Assembly: GCF_042466115.1 (NCBI RefSeq)
Contig: NZ_JAXHBQ010000001.1
Location: 2,046,001-2,110,000 of the forward strand
Direction: 5' to 3'
Length of the DNA: 64,000 nt
Origin: SW4 sp042466115
GTDB lineage: Bacteria; Pseudomonadota; Alphaproteobacteria; Rhodobacterales; Rhodobacteraceae
Shown: one piece after another, positions 26,446 to 36,600 of the stretch
How positions within the stretch are numbered: position 1 is the stretch's first letter
Layout: each line of letters begins with the position of its first letter
Made by a program: the position numbers and the translations under genes
Notes under the pieces: model-generated
Told to the model about the DNA's origin: nothing
Seen by the model: only the letters and a program-made list of their open reading frames with translations
The model's database searches: none

Positions 26446-26551
26446 TGCGGCACCTCTTTGGTTGTTTCAGGCATGGTGGACTTGACCACACCCCTGCCCT
26501 ACATAAGTGCTAAGTAGTCGCGTTTCCATGCCCGCCCGAAAGAGGCCCTTG

Positions 26552-27215
26552 ATGACAAACCCTGTGATCCAACTTCTGGTGCTTGCCGCCATCGCCATTT
26601 TCCTGATCCTGCGCCTGCGCAGCGTTTCTCGGGACACGCGAGGGATTTGAAAAGCCGCCTGTGCCGCGCGCGGACCCAGATTCAAGCAAGGCACGCCAGA
26701 AATTCGAGGTAATCGAAGGTGGGCCGGATCGCGATATCACCGATCATGTTGCCGAGGACAGCGCCGCGGCTGCGGCCCTGACCGCCATGAAAAAGACCGA
26801 CCCATCATTCAACGTCACCGAATTTTTGCAGGGTGCGCGCGGTGCCTATGAAATGATTCTGATGGCGTTTGAAAAGGGCGATCTTGATCAGATCAAATCC
26901 TTCCTGAGCGATGATGTTTACGAGGCCTTTGCCGGCGTGGTCGAAGCGCGCCATGCCGAAGGGATCACGATTGATGCGACCTTTGTCGGGATCAGCGACC
27001 TGGCCCTTGTCGCGGCCGAGTTTGACGAAACAACCCGCGAGGGCGAAGTGAGCGTCAAGTTTGTCGGAGAGCTGACATCGGTCGTGCGCAACGCAGCTGG
27101 CGAAATCGTCGAAGGCAGCGCGACAGAAATCAAGCGTCAGCGCGATATCTGGACCTTTGCGCGCACGATGGGCACCAACGACCCGAACTGGCTGTTGGTC
27201 GCAACGGGCGAATGA
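26552..27215 (+). pseudogene. Tim44-like domain membrane protein, frame broken by one extra base
   Basis: The first 24 codons from ATG 26552 encode a transmembrane anchor (MTNPVIQLLVLAAIAIFLIL). The rest, VPRADPDSSKARQKFEVIEG to the end, lies in another frame and holds a Tim44-like domain (FLQGARGAYEMILMAFEKGD, then FLSDDVYEAF). The break is in the T run at 26625-26627: removing one T restores RSVLGTREGFEKPPVPRAD. Bacterial Tim44-like proteins are anchored envelope proteins of uncertain role. The gene overlaps mltA by four bases, so it should be read as functional if the shift is a consensus error. Confidence 0.85.
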
Positions 27216-28243
27216 TCTGGCGGGCCTTAGCAACCGCGGGCCTGTTACTGAACGCGGGGGCAGGGATGGCCGATACGACATACCGGATGCTTTCGTTTGA
27301 TACGCTTGATGGTTGGGCCGAGGACAATCATCAAGCCGCGCTTGACGTTTTTCTTAATACCTGCGGGGACTTTGGCGATCCCGATTGGCGCGCGCTTTGT
27401 AATCTGGCCAAAGCAGGAACCGATGCGCGCGCGTTTTTTGAACACGCGTTTCAGCCTGTCCTGATCGAAGATGGTCAAGACCCGCTATTTACAGGTTATT
27501 ACGAACCGGAACTGCGCGGCGCATTGCAGCAGGGCGGCCGTTACCAATACCCGCTATATACATTGCCGCCCGATGTGCAGGAGGGCACGCCCTGGTTAAC
27601 CCGCCAGGAGATTGAAGAAACCCAAGCGCTGGCCGGGCAGGGGCTTGAGATTGCGTGGATTGACGATCCGGTTGATGTGTTTTTCTTGCAGGTGCAAGGA
27701 TCTGGACGTGTGCGATTGCCGGATGGGCAAATGATCCGTGTTGGCTATGGCGGAAAAAACGGTCGTGAATACAGTTCCGTCGGGGCCGAGCTTGTGCGCC
27801 AAGGCATTTACCAGCCGCACGAAGTTTCCGCGCAGGTGATCCGCAATTGGGTGCGCAACAACCCCGAAGAAGGGCGCGCGCTGTTGTGGACAAACCAAAG
27901 CTATGTGTTCTTTCGCGAGGTCAGCGAGGTTCCGGCTGACCTTGGCCCGCTTGGGGCGATGAACCGGTCAATTACCGCGATGCGTTCGATTGCGGTTGAT
28001 CCGGCGTTTGTTCCCTTGGGTGCGCCAGTCTGGATCGAAAAGGACGGTGCGGCTCCCTTGAACCGCTTGATGATCGCGCAAGACACCGGGTCGGCGATCA
28101 AAGGTGCACAACGGGCCGATGTGTTTTTCGGGACAGGCGCGCAGGCGGGCCGCGCCGCTGGCCGGATCAAGGATGGTGGGCGGCTTGTGGTGTTGTTGCC
28201 GATCCAGCGCGCTTATGCATTGTTGTCCGAAGTCATCGAATGA
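27212..28243 (+). CDS. mltA: Membrane-bound lytic murein transglycosylase A (MltA)
   Basis: A 343-residue protein with an N-terminal signal (MIWRALATAGLLLNAGAGMAD). The MltA domain includes PLFTGYYEPELRGAL (near residue 92) and VDVFFLQVQGSGRVRLPDG. A C-terminal 3D domain has APVWIEK, MIAQDTGSAIKGAQRADVFF and the catalytic Asp region. It cleaves peptidoglycan to 1,6-anhydro-muropeptides. No lipobox Cys is evident, so it may be soluble in the periplasm. It overlaps the Tim44-like gene and smr by four bases each. Confidence 0.95.
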   Translation: MIWRALATAGLLLNAGAGMADTTYRMLSFDTLDGWAEDNHQAALDVFLNTCGDFGDPDWRALCNLAKAGTDARAFFEHAFQPVLIEDGQDPLFTGYYEPELRGALQQGGRYQYPLYTLPPDVQEGTPWLTRQEIEETQALAGQGLEIAWIDDPVDVFFLQVQGSGRVRLPDGQMIRVGYGGKNGREYSSVGAELVRQGIYQPHEVSAQVIRNWVRNNPEEGRALLWTNQSYVFFREVSEVPADLGPLGAMNRSITAMRSIAVDPAFVPLGAPVWIEKDGAAPLNRLMIAQDTGSAIKGAQRADVFFGTGAQAGRAAGRIKDGGRLVVLLPIQRAYALLSEVIE

Positions 28244-28830
28244 ACCGCCGGCCACGACACCTTAGCGCTGAAGAACGCGCATTGTGGGATCAGGTTGCCG
28301 GACGCACGCAGCCGATCAAGAAGCCGCGCGCGGTGCCAAAGGTCATGCAGCCAAAGCCAAAAAAGGTGCAAGCTCCTGAAGAAGCCCGCAAGATTGAACC
28401 TTTTCACGTTGGCCAGAAAATAGATCATCACGGCACCCATGATTTACTGCCCTCACTCTCGGCGCAACTTGCAGGCACGCCCGTCACGATGGATCGCAAA
28501 TCCTTTGGGAAGCTCAAACGCGGCAAACTGAAGCCGGAAGGCCGGATTGATTTGCACGGCATGACGCTTGATCAAGCGCACCCTGCGCTGGTTTCGTTTA
28601 TCCTGTCGTCACAGGCGGCGGGCAAGCGGCTTGTTCTGGTGATTACCGGCAAGGGGAAAGACCGTGACGATGGTGGCCCGATCCCGACCCGATTGGGCGT
28701 GTTGCGCCATCAAGTTCCACAATGGCTGCGCCTTGCGCCGATCGCCAGTGCCGTTTTGCAAGTCAGCGAGGCACATTTGAAACATGGCGGTCACGGTGCC
28801 TTTTACGTCTATTTACGCCGCCGCCGGTAG
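28240..28830 (+). CDS. Smr domain protein
   Basis: The 196-residue protein has a basic, Pro/Lys-rich N-terminus (residues 1-80) and a C-terminal Smr domain: GRIDLHGMTLDQAHPALVSF (near residue 105), LVLVITGKGKDRDDGGP and HLKHGGHGAFYVYLRRR. Stand-alone Smr proteins bind nucleic acid and some are nucleases, including ribosome-rescue factors; the substrate here is unknown. It ends the Tim44-mltA-smr operon, and its 3' end overlaps the convergent MFS gene by 18 bp. Confidence 0.9.
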   Translation: MNRRPRHLSAEERALWDQVAGRTQPIKKPRAVPKVMQPKPKKVQAPEEARKIEPFHVGQKIDHHGTHDLLPSLSAQLAGTPVTMDRKSFGKLKRGKLKPEGRIDLHGMTLDQAHPALVSFILSSQAAGKRLVLVITGKGKDRDDGGPIPTRLGVLRHQVPQWLRLAPIASAVLQVSEAHLKHGGHGAFYVYLRRRR

Positions 28831-30036
28831 GCCGTTGCGAAACTTGAAAACGCCGATGGTGGCAAAAACGCCAGCTAGAACAAAATAAACGGCGATGCTG
28901 ATCATCTGTTCGGGAAACGTAATACCAATGTCGATCAACACACCCGTCACGCCCGGACCGATAGCCGATCCAAAAACCATGATCGCAGCGGCAACGGCCT
29001 TGATTGATCCAAGGTGGCGGGTGCCAAAAAACTCGGCCCAGAAGGAGGCGGGGATCGTTGCCTGCAACCCTTGGCCAACCCCGAAAACAACCAGGCCGAT
29101 TGCCGCGTGGCCGATGGTTTGTGCAAAGGCAAGAATAAGAAACGACAAGGCGAACGGCAGCATATAAAGCGGGATCAACCGTTTGGTTCCGAACCGGTCA
29201 ATCGCGCCGCCCGCTGCAAAAGTTGCAACAATGGCGGTGCCGGTGAACAGCGGCATGAGGGCGACGAAACTGACCAGATCCCAGCCCTTGACCTCTGTCA
29301 GGTGCACTTGTTGAAAGAAAAGCGCGGTGCCCCATGCGGGAGGGCCAAGCAACGCCGGGACCATCAGCCAGAACAAGGGGCTGCGCAGGACCTGTCCGCG
29401 CCTCCAGTGTTTTCCGCCCATACCCAAAGCCTGGTTCGCTTCGGCCATGCTTGATGGTGTGCGTTCAAGACGCAAGAGCCGCCGCTGCACAGGAATTGTT
29501 ATCAGCACAAGGACTGCCGCCAAAACCCATAAACCCCGCCAGGCCACCACAGCCAAAAGCGCGACAAAAATGACGGGCAGGATAGCTTGCGCCACTGAAA
29601 AACCCATTGACGCGACAGACAATGCGCGCCCGCGGGTCGCAACAAACCAGCGGGCCATTGATACGGCCGAAAGCTGTGACATCATGCCCTGACCAAAGAA
29701 CCGCAACGCAAAGATCACCCCGACCAACACAACGGCGTTTGGCACCGATGCCATCGCAAGACAGGCAAGCGCCAAGCCAACACTGATCCAGACGGCCAGC
29801 GTGCGTGCGCGAAACCTGTCGGTCAGGACGCCGGCGCCGATCATGGCAATCGCCGAGGCCGTTGTGCCCAGCGTGTATATTCCGCCCCATTGTCCGTCGC
29901 TTAGCCCGAACGTGCCGCGAATTTCACCAGCGAACAGCGAGATGAAATAGGTCTGTCCATACGAGGAGGTGAACGCAAACAGGAACCCCGCAAAAAGAAA
30001 GGCCGCGTTTTCTCGAAGGAAGGTCATCCATGACAT
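28813..30036 (-). CDS. Major facilitator superfamily transporter
   Basis: The 407-residue protein has about 12 hydrophobic segments in two sets of six. An MFS loop 2-3 motif appears as GVLTDRFRARTLAVW (near residue 67), with a repeated version GGAIDRFGTKRLIPLY in the second half. The substrate is not recognisable; the general look is of MFS_1 organic-solute exporters or carboxylate carriers. It follows the DUF900 lipoprotein gene by 45 bp in the same direction. Confidence 0.85.
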   Translation of the reverse strand: MSWMTFLRENAAFLFAGFLFAFTSSYGQTYFISLFAGEIRGTFGLSDGQWGGIYTLGTTASAIAMIGAGVLTDRFRARTLAVWISVGLALACLAMASVPNAVVLVGVIFALRFFGQGMMSQLSAVSMARWFVATRGRALSVASMGFSVAQAILPVIFVALLAVVAWRGLWVLAAVLVLITIPVQRRLLRLERTPSSMAEANQALGMGGKHWRRGQVLRSPLFWLMVPALLGPPAWGTALFFQQVHLTEVKGWDLVSFVALMPLFTGTAIVATFAAGGAIDRFGTKRLIPLYMLPFALSFLILAFAQTIGHAAIGLVVFGVGQGLQATIPASFWAEFFGTRHLGSIKAVAAAIMVFGSAIGPGVTGVLIDIGITFPEQMISIAVYFVLAGVFATIGVFKFRNGLPAAA

Positions 30037-30081
30037 GCGCTATCTTTGAGAGCGTTCCCCCTGAAAGGAAAGCGCAAAGTC

Positions 30082-31173
30082 CTAGCGCAAAACAGTTCCC
30101 GGCGACAAAATGATCTGTGTTGCGTTTTGCAGGGTCAAGACGGTGCCGGGCAACAACCCTGTGCGGCCTGACAGATCCCCTTCAAATGCTGACCCAAGGC
30201 CGCGAACGCTTCCAAGCACAGCCAGCAGCGCCGGTGAGTCCCCCACTGGAAAGTGATTCAGCCCTTGGCCAAATTGCGACACATCGAACAATGTCACATC
30301 AAGATCGGCGACACGCCCGACATCGCTGATATTGCCCAGCCGTTCGTTTTGGCCCGTCAGTCGTGCGGACAGGGCCAGTGCGCGATCCCGCCGGGAATGA
30401 AAGATGACGAACGGGTCGGGCAGGGTTTCAATCCGGCTGACCTGGCTGCGAAATACATCAATATCCACATCGGGTGAAATCAGTATAACGCCATCGACGA
30501 TCCGGCTTGCTTCCCCGCGGTCTTCGATCTCGATCTGGCGCAGTGTTTCCATGACCAGCAAGGTTCCGATCGAGTGGCCAACCAGAACAACCTCGCGCGC
30601 GCCGGCATCCGCGATCTGTTCCAGCAAGCGCTGCAACCCGTCGCGCGCGAACAACACGCTGTCGTGGTCATAGCTATAGCCAAGCGGGTTCCCAAGGCTG
30701 GGCCAAGAATAATGAACACCAATCCCAGGCACGTCAAAATCATGCGAAAGCTGCGCCAGACGGATCATGCCTTCGCCAAAGGTGCTGTTGTAACCGTGAA
30801 CAAACACGACGACGCTGCGGTCGGGCCGCGTGCGCAAATCCTGTTGCAGCGCTGTTTGAAAAGCACGCGCCGTTGCATAGGTAAAGCGATCCGTCGCAAC
30901 GAAATCGGTTGTCGGATCGGGGTCTGGGCCAGGGTAGGTTATATCGCCCGTTGTGTGATCGGGCGGCACGGAAATATCGAACCGCCCGTAGGACGAATGT
31001 TCCTGGCGACCGCTGCCATAGATATCGAAACCAGTTTCGTCAGGCGTTCGCGTTGTTGCGAAATAGACTTGGCGCACACCTGCGCTGCCATCCACGCCTT
31101 CGACCAGCACCATGGCGCCGCGCGGTGTGCAGGCTGCGACAAGCGCGATCGCTAAAGTGACAAGGAAACGCAT
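30082..31173 (-). CDS. Alpha/beta-hydrolase lipoprotein (DUF900 family)
   Basis: A 363-residue protein with a lipoprotein signal, FLVTLAIALVAACT, whose likely lipidated Cys is residue 15. The hydrolase core has VVVFVHGYNSTFGEGMIRLA (oxyanion region, near residue 101), the nucleophile elbow VGHSIGTLLVMETL (Ser near 168), VDGVILISPDVDIDVFRSQ and a late LNHFP histidine. It is probably an envelope esterase or lipase; substrate unknown. The C-terminal 45 residues (LTLQNATQIILSPGTVLR) are a tail after the hydrolase. It lies 60 bp after hslU. Confidence 0.82.
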   Translation of the reverse strand: MRFLVTLAIALVAACTPRGAMVLVEGVDGSAGVRQVYFATTRTPDETGFDIYGSGRQEHSSYGRFDISVPPDHTTGDITYPGPDPDPTTDFVATDRFTYATARAFQTALQQDLRTRPDRSVVVFVHGYNSTFGEGMIRLAQLSHDFDVPGIGVHYSWPSLGNPLGYSYDHDSVLFARDGLQRLLEQIADAGAREVVLVGHSIGTLLVMETLRQIEIEDRGEASRIVDGVILISPDVDIDVFRSQVSRIETLPDPFVIFHSRRDRALALSARLTGQNERLGNISDVGRVADLDVTLFDVSQFGQGLNHFPVGDSPALLAVLGSVRGLGSAFEGDLSGRTGLLPGTVLTLQNATQIILSPGTVLR

Positions 31174-31233
31174 TCTACCCTCAAGGCTTTTGCGTATGCC
31201 TTAGGCCAATTCAGGGGGCGCGACCAGCAGATG

Positions 31234-32538
31234 TTACAGAACGTAGCGACTAAGGTCGGTCGAGCGCGAAAGTTCGCCCAAGTGCGTTTCAACGAAATTC
31301 GCATCAACTGTGACGGTGTCGCCAGACCGGTCTGGCGCGGCAAAGGACAAGTCTTCGAACACCCGTTCAAGCACCGTATAAAGACGGCGCGCACCGATAT
31401 TTTCAACCGCCTCGTTTACCTCGGCGGCAATCTTGGCGAGGGCGGCAATGCCATCATCGCTAAAGTCGACGGTGACTTCCTCGGTTGCCATCAGGGCTGT
31501 GTATTGGCGGGTCAGCGCGTTGTCGGTTTCGGTCAGGATGCGCACGAAATCGCCTTCGGTCAGGGCGCGCAGATTGACGCGGATCGGCAAACGGCCCTGC
31601 AGTTCGGGCAAAAGGTCTGACGGTTTGGCAATGTGAAATGCGCCGGACGCGATAAACAGGATATGGTCGGTCTTGATAGGCCCGTGTTTTGTGCTCACGG
31701 TCGTGCCTTCGATCAGCGGCAGCAGATCACGCTGCACGCCTTCGCGCGACACATCGGCACCGCGCGCATCGGCGTTACGGCAGACCTTGTCGATTTCGTC
31801 CAGGAATACGATCCCGTTCTGTTCGACCGCCTCAAGCGCGGCCTTGTTCACGGTTTCATCGTCCAGCAGTTTGTCGGCCTCGTCCGCTATCAACAGCCCA
31901 TAGCTTTCTGCGACGGTGACGCGCTTTTTCGTGGTGCGCCCACCAAAGGCTTTGCCGAAGATCGCACCGATATCCATGCCGGGCGCCATGCCCGGTTGGC
32001 CGGGGATTTCCATGCCACCCAGCGGGTTGGACGTATCGGCCAACTCAAGCTCGATCATCGTGTTATCAAGCTCGCCAGTGCGGAGCTTCTTGCGGAACAT
32101 GTCGCGCGTGCCATCGCGCGCATCGGTGCCCGCGATTGCGGTGATCACCCGTTCTTCGGCTGCCGCTTCGGCCTTGGCCTTGACGTCTTCGCGCATGTTT
32201 TCGCGCACCTGCACGATGGCAGCATCCATCAGATCGCGGATGATCTGTTCAACGTCACGGCCAACATAGCCCACTTCGGTGAATTTCGTCGCCTCGACCT
32301 TGATAAAGGGCGCGCGGGCAAGTTTGGCCAGACGGCGGCTGATTTCGGTTTTGCCAACACCGGTCGGCCCGATCATCAGGATGTTCTTTGGATAAACCTC
32401 GTCACGTAGATCATCGCCCAACTGCTTGCGTCGCCAGCGGTTGCGCAGGGCTACGGCCACGGCGCGCTTGGCATCGTTCTGACCGATGATGAACCGGTCA
32501 AGCTCGCTCACGATTTCGCGGGGGGTCAGGTCTGTCAT
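31234..32538 (-). CDS. hslU: ATP-dependent protease ATPase subunit HslU
   Basis: A 434-residue AAA+ unfoldase starting MTDLTPREIVSELDRFIIGQ. It has Walker A MIGPTGVGKTEISRRLAKLA, the pore motif EVGYVGRDVEQIIRDL, an I domain (residues 110-230) and Walker B GIVFLDEIDKVC, with RLPIRVNLRALTEGDFVRIL near the sensor region. I start it at 32538, since this ATG overlaps the hslV stop (ATGA); the frame also extends upstream by 15 non-conserved codons. It feeds substrates to HslV. Confidence 0.97.
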   Translation of the reverse strand: MTDLTPREIVSELDRFIIGQNDAKRAVAVALRNRWRRKQLGDDLRDEVYPKNILMIGPTGVGKTEISRRLAKLARAPFIKVEATKFTEVGYVGRDVEQIIRDLMDAAIVQVRENMREDVKAKAEAAAEERVITAIAGTDARDGTRDMFRKKLRTGELDNTMIELELADTSNPLGGMEIPGQPGMAPGMDIGAIFGKAFGGRTTKKRVTVAESYGLLIADEADKLLDDETVNKAALEAVEQNGIVFLDEIDKVCRNADARGADVSREGVQRDLLPLIEGTTVSTKHGPIKTDHILFIASGAFHIAKPSDLLPELQGRLPIRVNLRALTEGDFVRILTETDNALTRQYTALMATEEVTVDFSDDGIAALAKIAAEVNEAVENIGARRLYTVLERVFEDLSFAAPDRSGDTVTVDANFVETHLGELSRSTDLSRYVL

Positions 32539-33092
32539 TTGCTGATCTTCTCTATCGTAAGGTTGCCGTTGGTATAGACGCAAATATCGGCAGCAATCGC
32601 CATGGCGCGGCGTGCGATGGCTTCGGCGTCATGGTCGCTGTCCATCAACGCGCGACCTGCAGCGAGGGCATAGTTGCCGCCCGACCCGATAGCGGTGACA
32701 TCATGTTCGGGTTCAAGCACATCACCAGCGCCGGTAATGACATAAAGGTCAGCACCGTCTGTAACGATCAACATCGCCTCAAGCTTTTGCAGATATTTGT
32801 CGGTGCGCCAGTCCTTGGCCAAATCCACGCTTGCGCGCTGCAATTGTCCCGGCGTGGCCTCAAGCTTTTTCTCAAGCCGCTCAAGCAAGGTAAAGGCATC
32901 CGCCGTCGATCCGGCAAATCCGGCGACAACATCGTAACCACCGGGCGACAGGCGGCGCACCTTGCGCGCGGTGCCTTTCATCACGGTCTGGCCAACGCTA
33001 ACCTGGCCGTCGCCTGCGATGACAACCTCGCCACCTTTGCGCACGCCGATAATCGTTGTGCCGTGCCAGCCTGGAAACTCTTGATCTGCCAT
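32535..33092 (-). CDS. hslV: ATP-dependent protease peptidase subunit HslV
   Basis: A 185-residue proteasome-like peptidase. MADQEFPGWHG is a short propeptide of 11 residues, and the mature protein begins at Thr12 (TTIIGVRKGGEVVIAGDGQV), the catalytic N-terminal threonine. GGYDVVAGFAGSTADAFTLL and AIGSGGNYALAAGRAL follow. The propeptide is longer than in E. coli, as usual in alphaproteobacteria. It is the first gene of hslVU and has a candidate heat-shock promoter at 33117-33147. Confidence 0.97.
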   Translation of the reverse strand: MADQEFPGWHGTTIIGVRKGGEVVIAGDGQVSVGQTVMKGTARKVRRLSPGGYDVVAGFAGSTADAFTLLERLEKKLEATPGQLQRASVDLAKDWRTDKYLQKLEAMLIVTDGADLYVITGAGDVLEPEHDVTAIGSGGNYALAAGRALMDSDHDAEAIARRAMAIAADICVYTNGNLTIEKISK

Positions 33093-33116
33093 GACGTTAT
33101 CCTTTCGCTTGGGAAA

Positions 33117-33147
33117 CTATATGGCGGCGCTGGGCGCAGGGCACAAG
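33117..33147 (-). promoter_or_regulatory. Candidate sigma-32 (RpoH) heat-shock promoter for hslVU
   Basis: On the minus strand CTTGTG, 15 bases, then CGCCATATAG, about 25 bases before the hslV ATG. This matches the RpoH pattern CTTG-N13-17-CCATnT. hslVU is a classical heat-shock operon. The match is by eye only. Confidence 0.5.
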
Positions 33148-33155
33148 GTTTCCAC

Positions 33156-33179
33156 AAAAAAGGGCGCCCGAAAGCGCCC
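33156..33179 (-). terminator. Rho-independent terminator between trxA and hslV (leftward reading)
   Basis: On the minus strand GGGCGC, loop TTTCGG, GCGCCC, then six T. The T run ends just upstream of the hslV promoter region. Reading leftwards it lies upstream of trxA's gene end only in the sense of the + axis: transcripts from the right pass trxA (stop at 33203) and reach this hairpin, so it ends the regB-to-trxA cluster and insulates hslVU. Confidence 0.85.
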
Positions 33180-33202
33180 GATCTTGCCAAGAATTGCGCG
33201 GC

Positions 33203-33523
33203 TTAGACCGACTCTTCGATCCAGCCTTTCAACGCTGCCTTGGGGGCCGCACCTGCCTTGTTGGCAACTACTTCACCACCTTTGAACAGGAACAGCGCCG
33301 GAATACCGCGCACACCCATCTGGGCGGGGGAATTGGGGTTATCGTCAACGTTCACTTTGACGATTTTCACCTTGCCTGCCATCTCGTCAGACAGTTCTTC
33401 CAAGGCGGGGCCGATCTGTTTGCAAGGGCCACACCACTCGGCCCAGAAATCCACGACAACGGGAATATCGGACTGGCGGACTTCGGCATCAAATGTGTCG
33501 TCGGTAACTGCTACGGTTGCCAT
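33203..33523 (-). CDS. trxA: Thioredoxin
   Basis: A 106-residue thioredoxin starting MATVAVTDDTFDAEV. The active site WAEWCGPCK has its redox cysteines at 31 and 34, and the cis-Pro region reads GVRGIPALFLFKGG. It is a general cytosolic disulfide reductant. I start it at 33523, since the 27 upstream in-frame codons lie within the addA end and are not conserved. It is the last gene of the cluster, before a clear terminator. Confidence 0.96.
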   Translation of the reverse strand: MATVAVTDDTFDAEVRQSDIPVVVDFWAEWCGPCKQIGPALEELSDEMAGKVKIVKVNVDDNPNSPAQMGVRGIPALFLFKGGEVVANKAGAAPKAALKGWIEESV

Positions 33524-33600
33524 TGGGGTCTCCTTGGCCTGTGGGGCGCTTTGGCGCAAATCATATTGAAACCGAAATGTATGGAGGCACCGGCAGGGCG

Positions 33601-36600
33601 TCAAGCCACGGTCACGCCTTCGAGAGAACTATCAAGCAACGCGTCAGGCAGCGTCATCAATTCGGCAGTCGCGGTCCACAAAATGGCCGCGGTCACGTTC
33701 CGGCCGGGATAGATTTGGGCAAGCGCATCGCGATAAACCGCCATCTGCCGCAACAGGCCAAGCGGTGTTTCATCGGGGCGCACGGGCGTCACGCGGTTTG
33801 ACTTGAAATCAACGATCAGCACGCCGGTATCACTGACGATCAGCCGGTCAATCGTCCCGTGCATCCGCCGCCCGTCAAGGGCTGCGATGCTGGCGGTCAC
33901 GTCCACTTCGGCCAGTGTGGTATCGGCAAAGATATGCGACAGATGTGGCACGTCGATCAAGGCGCAGGTTTCCACGACGAGCGGTTCCACTTCAGCCGGA
34001 TCTATCGGATCTGGTTGCGATTGCAACAAGGCGCGACCAAGCGCTGGCCGGTCCGCGACAGGGTGCAGTGGCAGGTGTTCCAGCAACATGTGGATCAGGG
34101 TGCCGCGCAACATCGCAGCGTCTGCGTCAAAACTGGACGGGTCCTGCGGCATGATCTTGGCCCCACCAAGGCGAGAGGGCGAAAACGCGCCCTGATCACG
34201 GGCTGGCGCAGAAATAGAGTCGAATTCCGGGGGCACTGGACTGGCACTGCCGGATGGTTTCAACGTGCCTTCTGGCAGGGCGTCCCAATCAAGGTGCGCA
34301 AGCCGCAATCCGTCACCAGCGGGCAGGGGGTGCCTGACCGCACCTGCATGCGCCATCCCGTCAGCAACGGTGCTATACCAGCTATCGTCAGGATCGCCGG
34401 TTTCGCCAGCCGCACAGACGATCAGCCATTTTTCGGCACGGGTCATCGCGACATAAAGCAGCCTGCGTCGCTCGCGGGTCTGCGCGGCGACCATGCCATC
34501 GTGAATCTGTGCCATGGGCGGCGGCATGTCGTCCTTGCGAACCTTCCAAAGCACGTTCGGATCGGCGCGGTATATCTCGCTGCGAATCTCGTTGGCTTTG
34601 GTGTTTACGGCAGTGTCAGGAAGGATCACGATCGGCGCCTCAAGCCCCTTTGAGCCATGCACCGTCATCACCCTGATCCGGTCGCCTGCAGCGTCCATCT
34701 GGCGTTTGACCTGCACGTCCTCGGTATTCAGCCAGTTCAGGAATCCTGTCAGGCTTGGGACCGCCGCACGTTCATATGACAACGCCTGCGTCAAAAGCGC
34801 GTCAATCCCGTCCTCGGCTTCGGGACCAAGGCGGGCAAGTAGCCGTTTGCGGCCATTGTGGCGGGTCAGAATGCGACCAACAAGATCGTAGGGGCGCAGA
34901 AAGTCAGCGTTGGACAGCAGATCGTCAAGCACGGCATAAACGTCGGTCATCTCAGCCGAATCGCGCAGGTTTTGCCACAGGTAACGCCCCTTGGAGCGAC
35001 CATGTGCCAGCGTGAACAGATGTTGTTCTGATAGGCCGAACAGCGGCGAACGCAGCGCCGCGGCGAGCGACAAATCATCTTCGGGCAGGGCGACAAACTG
35101 CAAAAGCGCGGTGATGTCCTTTACCGCCAGCTCTGCCCCCAGTTTCAGCCGGTCCGCCCCTGCAACATCCAACCCTTTGGCTTTGCAGGCCGTGATGATT
35201 TCACCGAACAAATCGCTGCGCCTTTGGACAAGGATCAGGATGTCACCAGCGGTGATGGGACGGCGCTCATAGGTATCCGTTCGACCGATTTCGGCTGGAA
35301 TAGTCTCTGATTTGATCATCCGATGAATTTCGTTGGCGATCTGTTCGGCAAGCCTGATCGTGTGATGGCGCGCGCCTTTCGAATCCACGGGTTTGAACCA
35401 GGGTTGGTCAGGATCGCTGTTGTTTTCGGGTTCAATCGGCGGCCATAGATCGACACGACCGGGCATGTTTTTCTTGAACGCAAGGTGACTAACATCGGCT
35501 TCGAGCCCCTCGGCCCTTTCGCCGACAAAAGTCCGATCAACCAATTCAAGGATCGCCATGGATGAACGGAAGGAATGCTCAAGCGACAGATCGTGCAGGT
35601 CGACCGAAACCTTGGACAGTTCGGCTTTGAAATGGTCGCGCATCCGGTCGAACCCTTCGGGATCGGCCCCCTGAAACGAATAGATCGACTGCTTTTTGTC
35701 ACCGACAACAAAGATCGTGCGCTGGCGATCGGGGTGCGCGCCTTCGCCCGTGGCAAACTCTTGCGCAAGGTTCTGGATCACCGCCCACTGATCGGGGCTG
35801 GTATCCTGCGCTTCGTCGACCAGAATATGGTCGATTCCACCATCAAGCCGGAACAGGACCCATTGCGCGACGATCGGGTCAGTCAACAACGCGCGGGCCT
35901 TGCGAATTTGATCGTCAAAGCTCAGCATACCGCGGCGTAGTTTGGCCTCCTCGAGTTGGGGAACAAACCTCGACGCAAATGCATAAAGCGCGCGGGTCTT
36001 TTCAAGTGCGGCGCAGGCATTCAGGTGCTGAAAGGCCGCCGCGGTGCGATCCATCCATGCATGAACCTCGGCCGCAATCGGGGCCATCGCTTCAACGGCC
36101 TTGCCATGATTGCTTTGTGGAAAGTTGACGGACTTGCTGGTCTTGTCCTTGGCATAAAGAAACTTGGAAAACAGGACATTCAAGTCGTCCATTTGCGGGT
36201 TGGTCAGGTCAAGTGCGGCAAGGTCTGTGGCAAAGCTTACATAGGTTTTGGATTGCCCGCCAAAGACGCGGACAAGGTTACTGACGATATCCGGCTCGCT
36301 TCCGTCAAAGGCGATTTTGATGGCATCATCGCGCGACGATTCTGGCGACAAACCAAGGCTGGCCGCGATCGTGGCGTCGTCAACCTGTCCCAGAAACTGC
36401 GCACCATGGCTGGCGATTTCGGCCGTGATCTTGCCCAGTCCCTCGCCTGAAAAATGTCGTGCAAGCCCGTGAACAACATCGGCATCGCCGTCCAATACCA
36501 TCGCGTCAATGACATCGGCGCGCAAAAGCTCGCCGGCGCGGTCCTCCATTTCCGTGAACTGTGGGCTGATCCCGGCCTCAAGCGGGAAACGACGAAGCAA

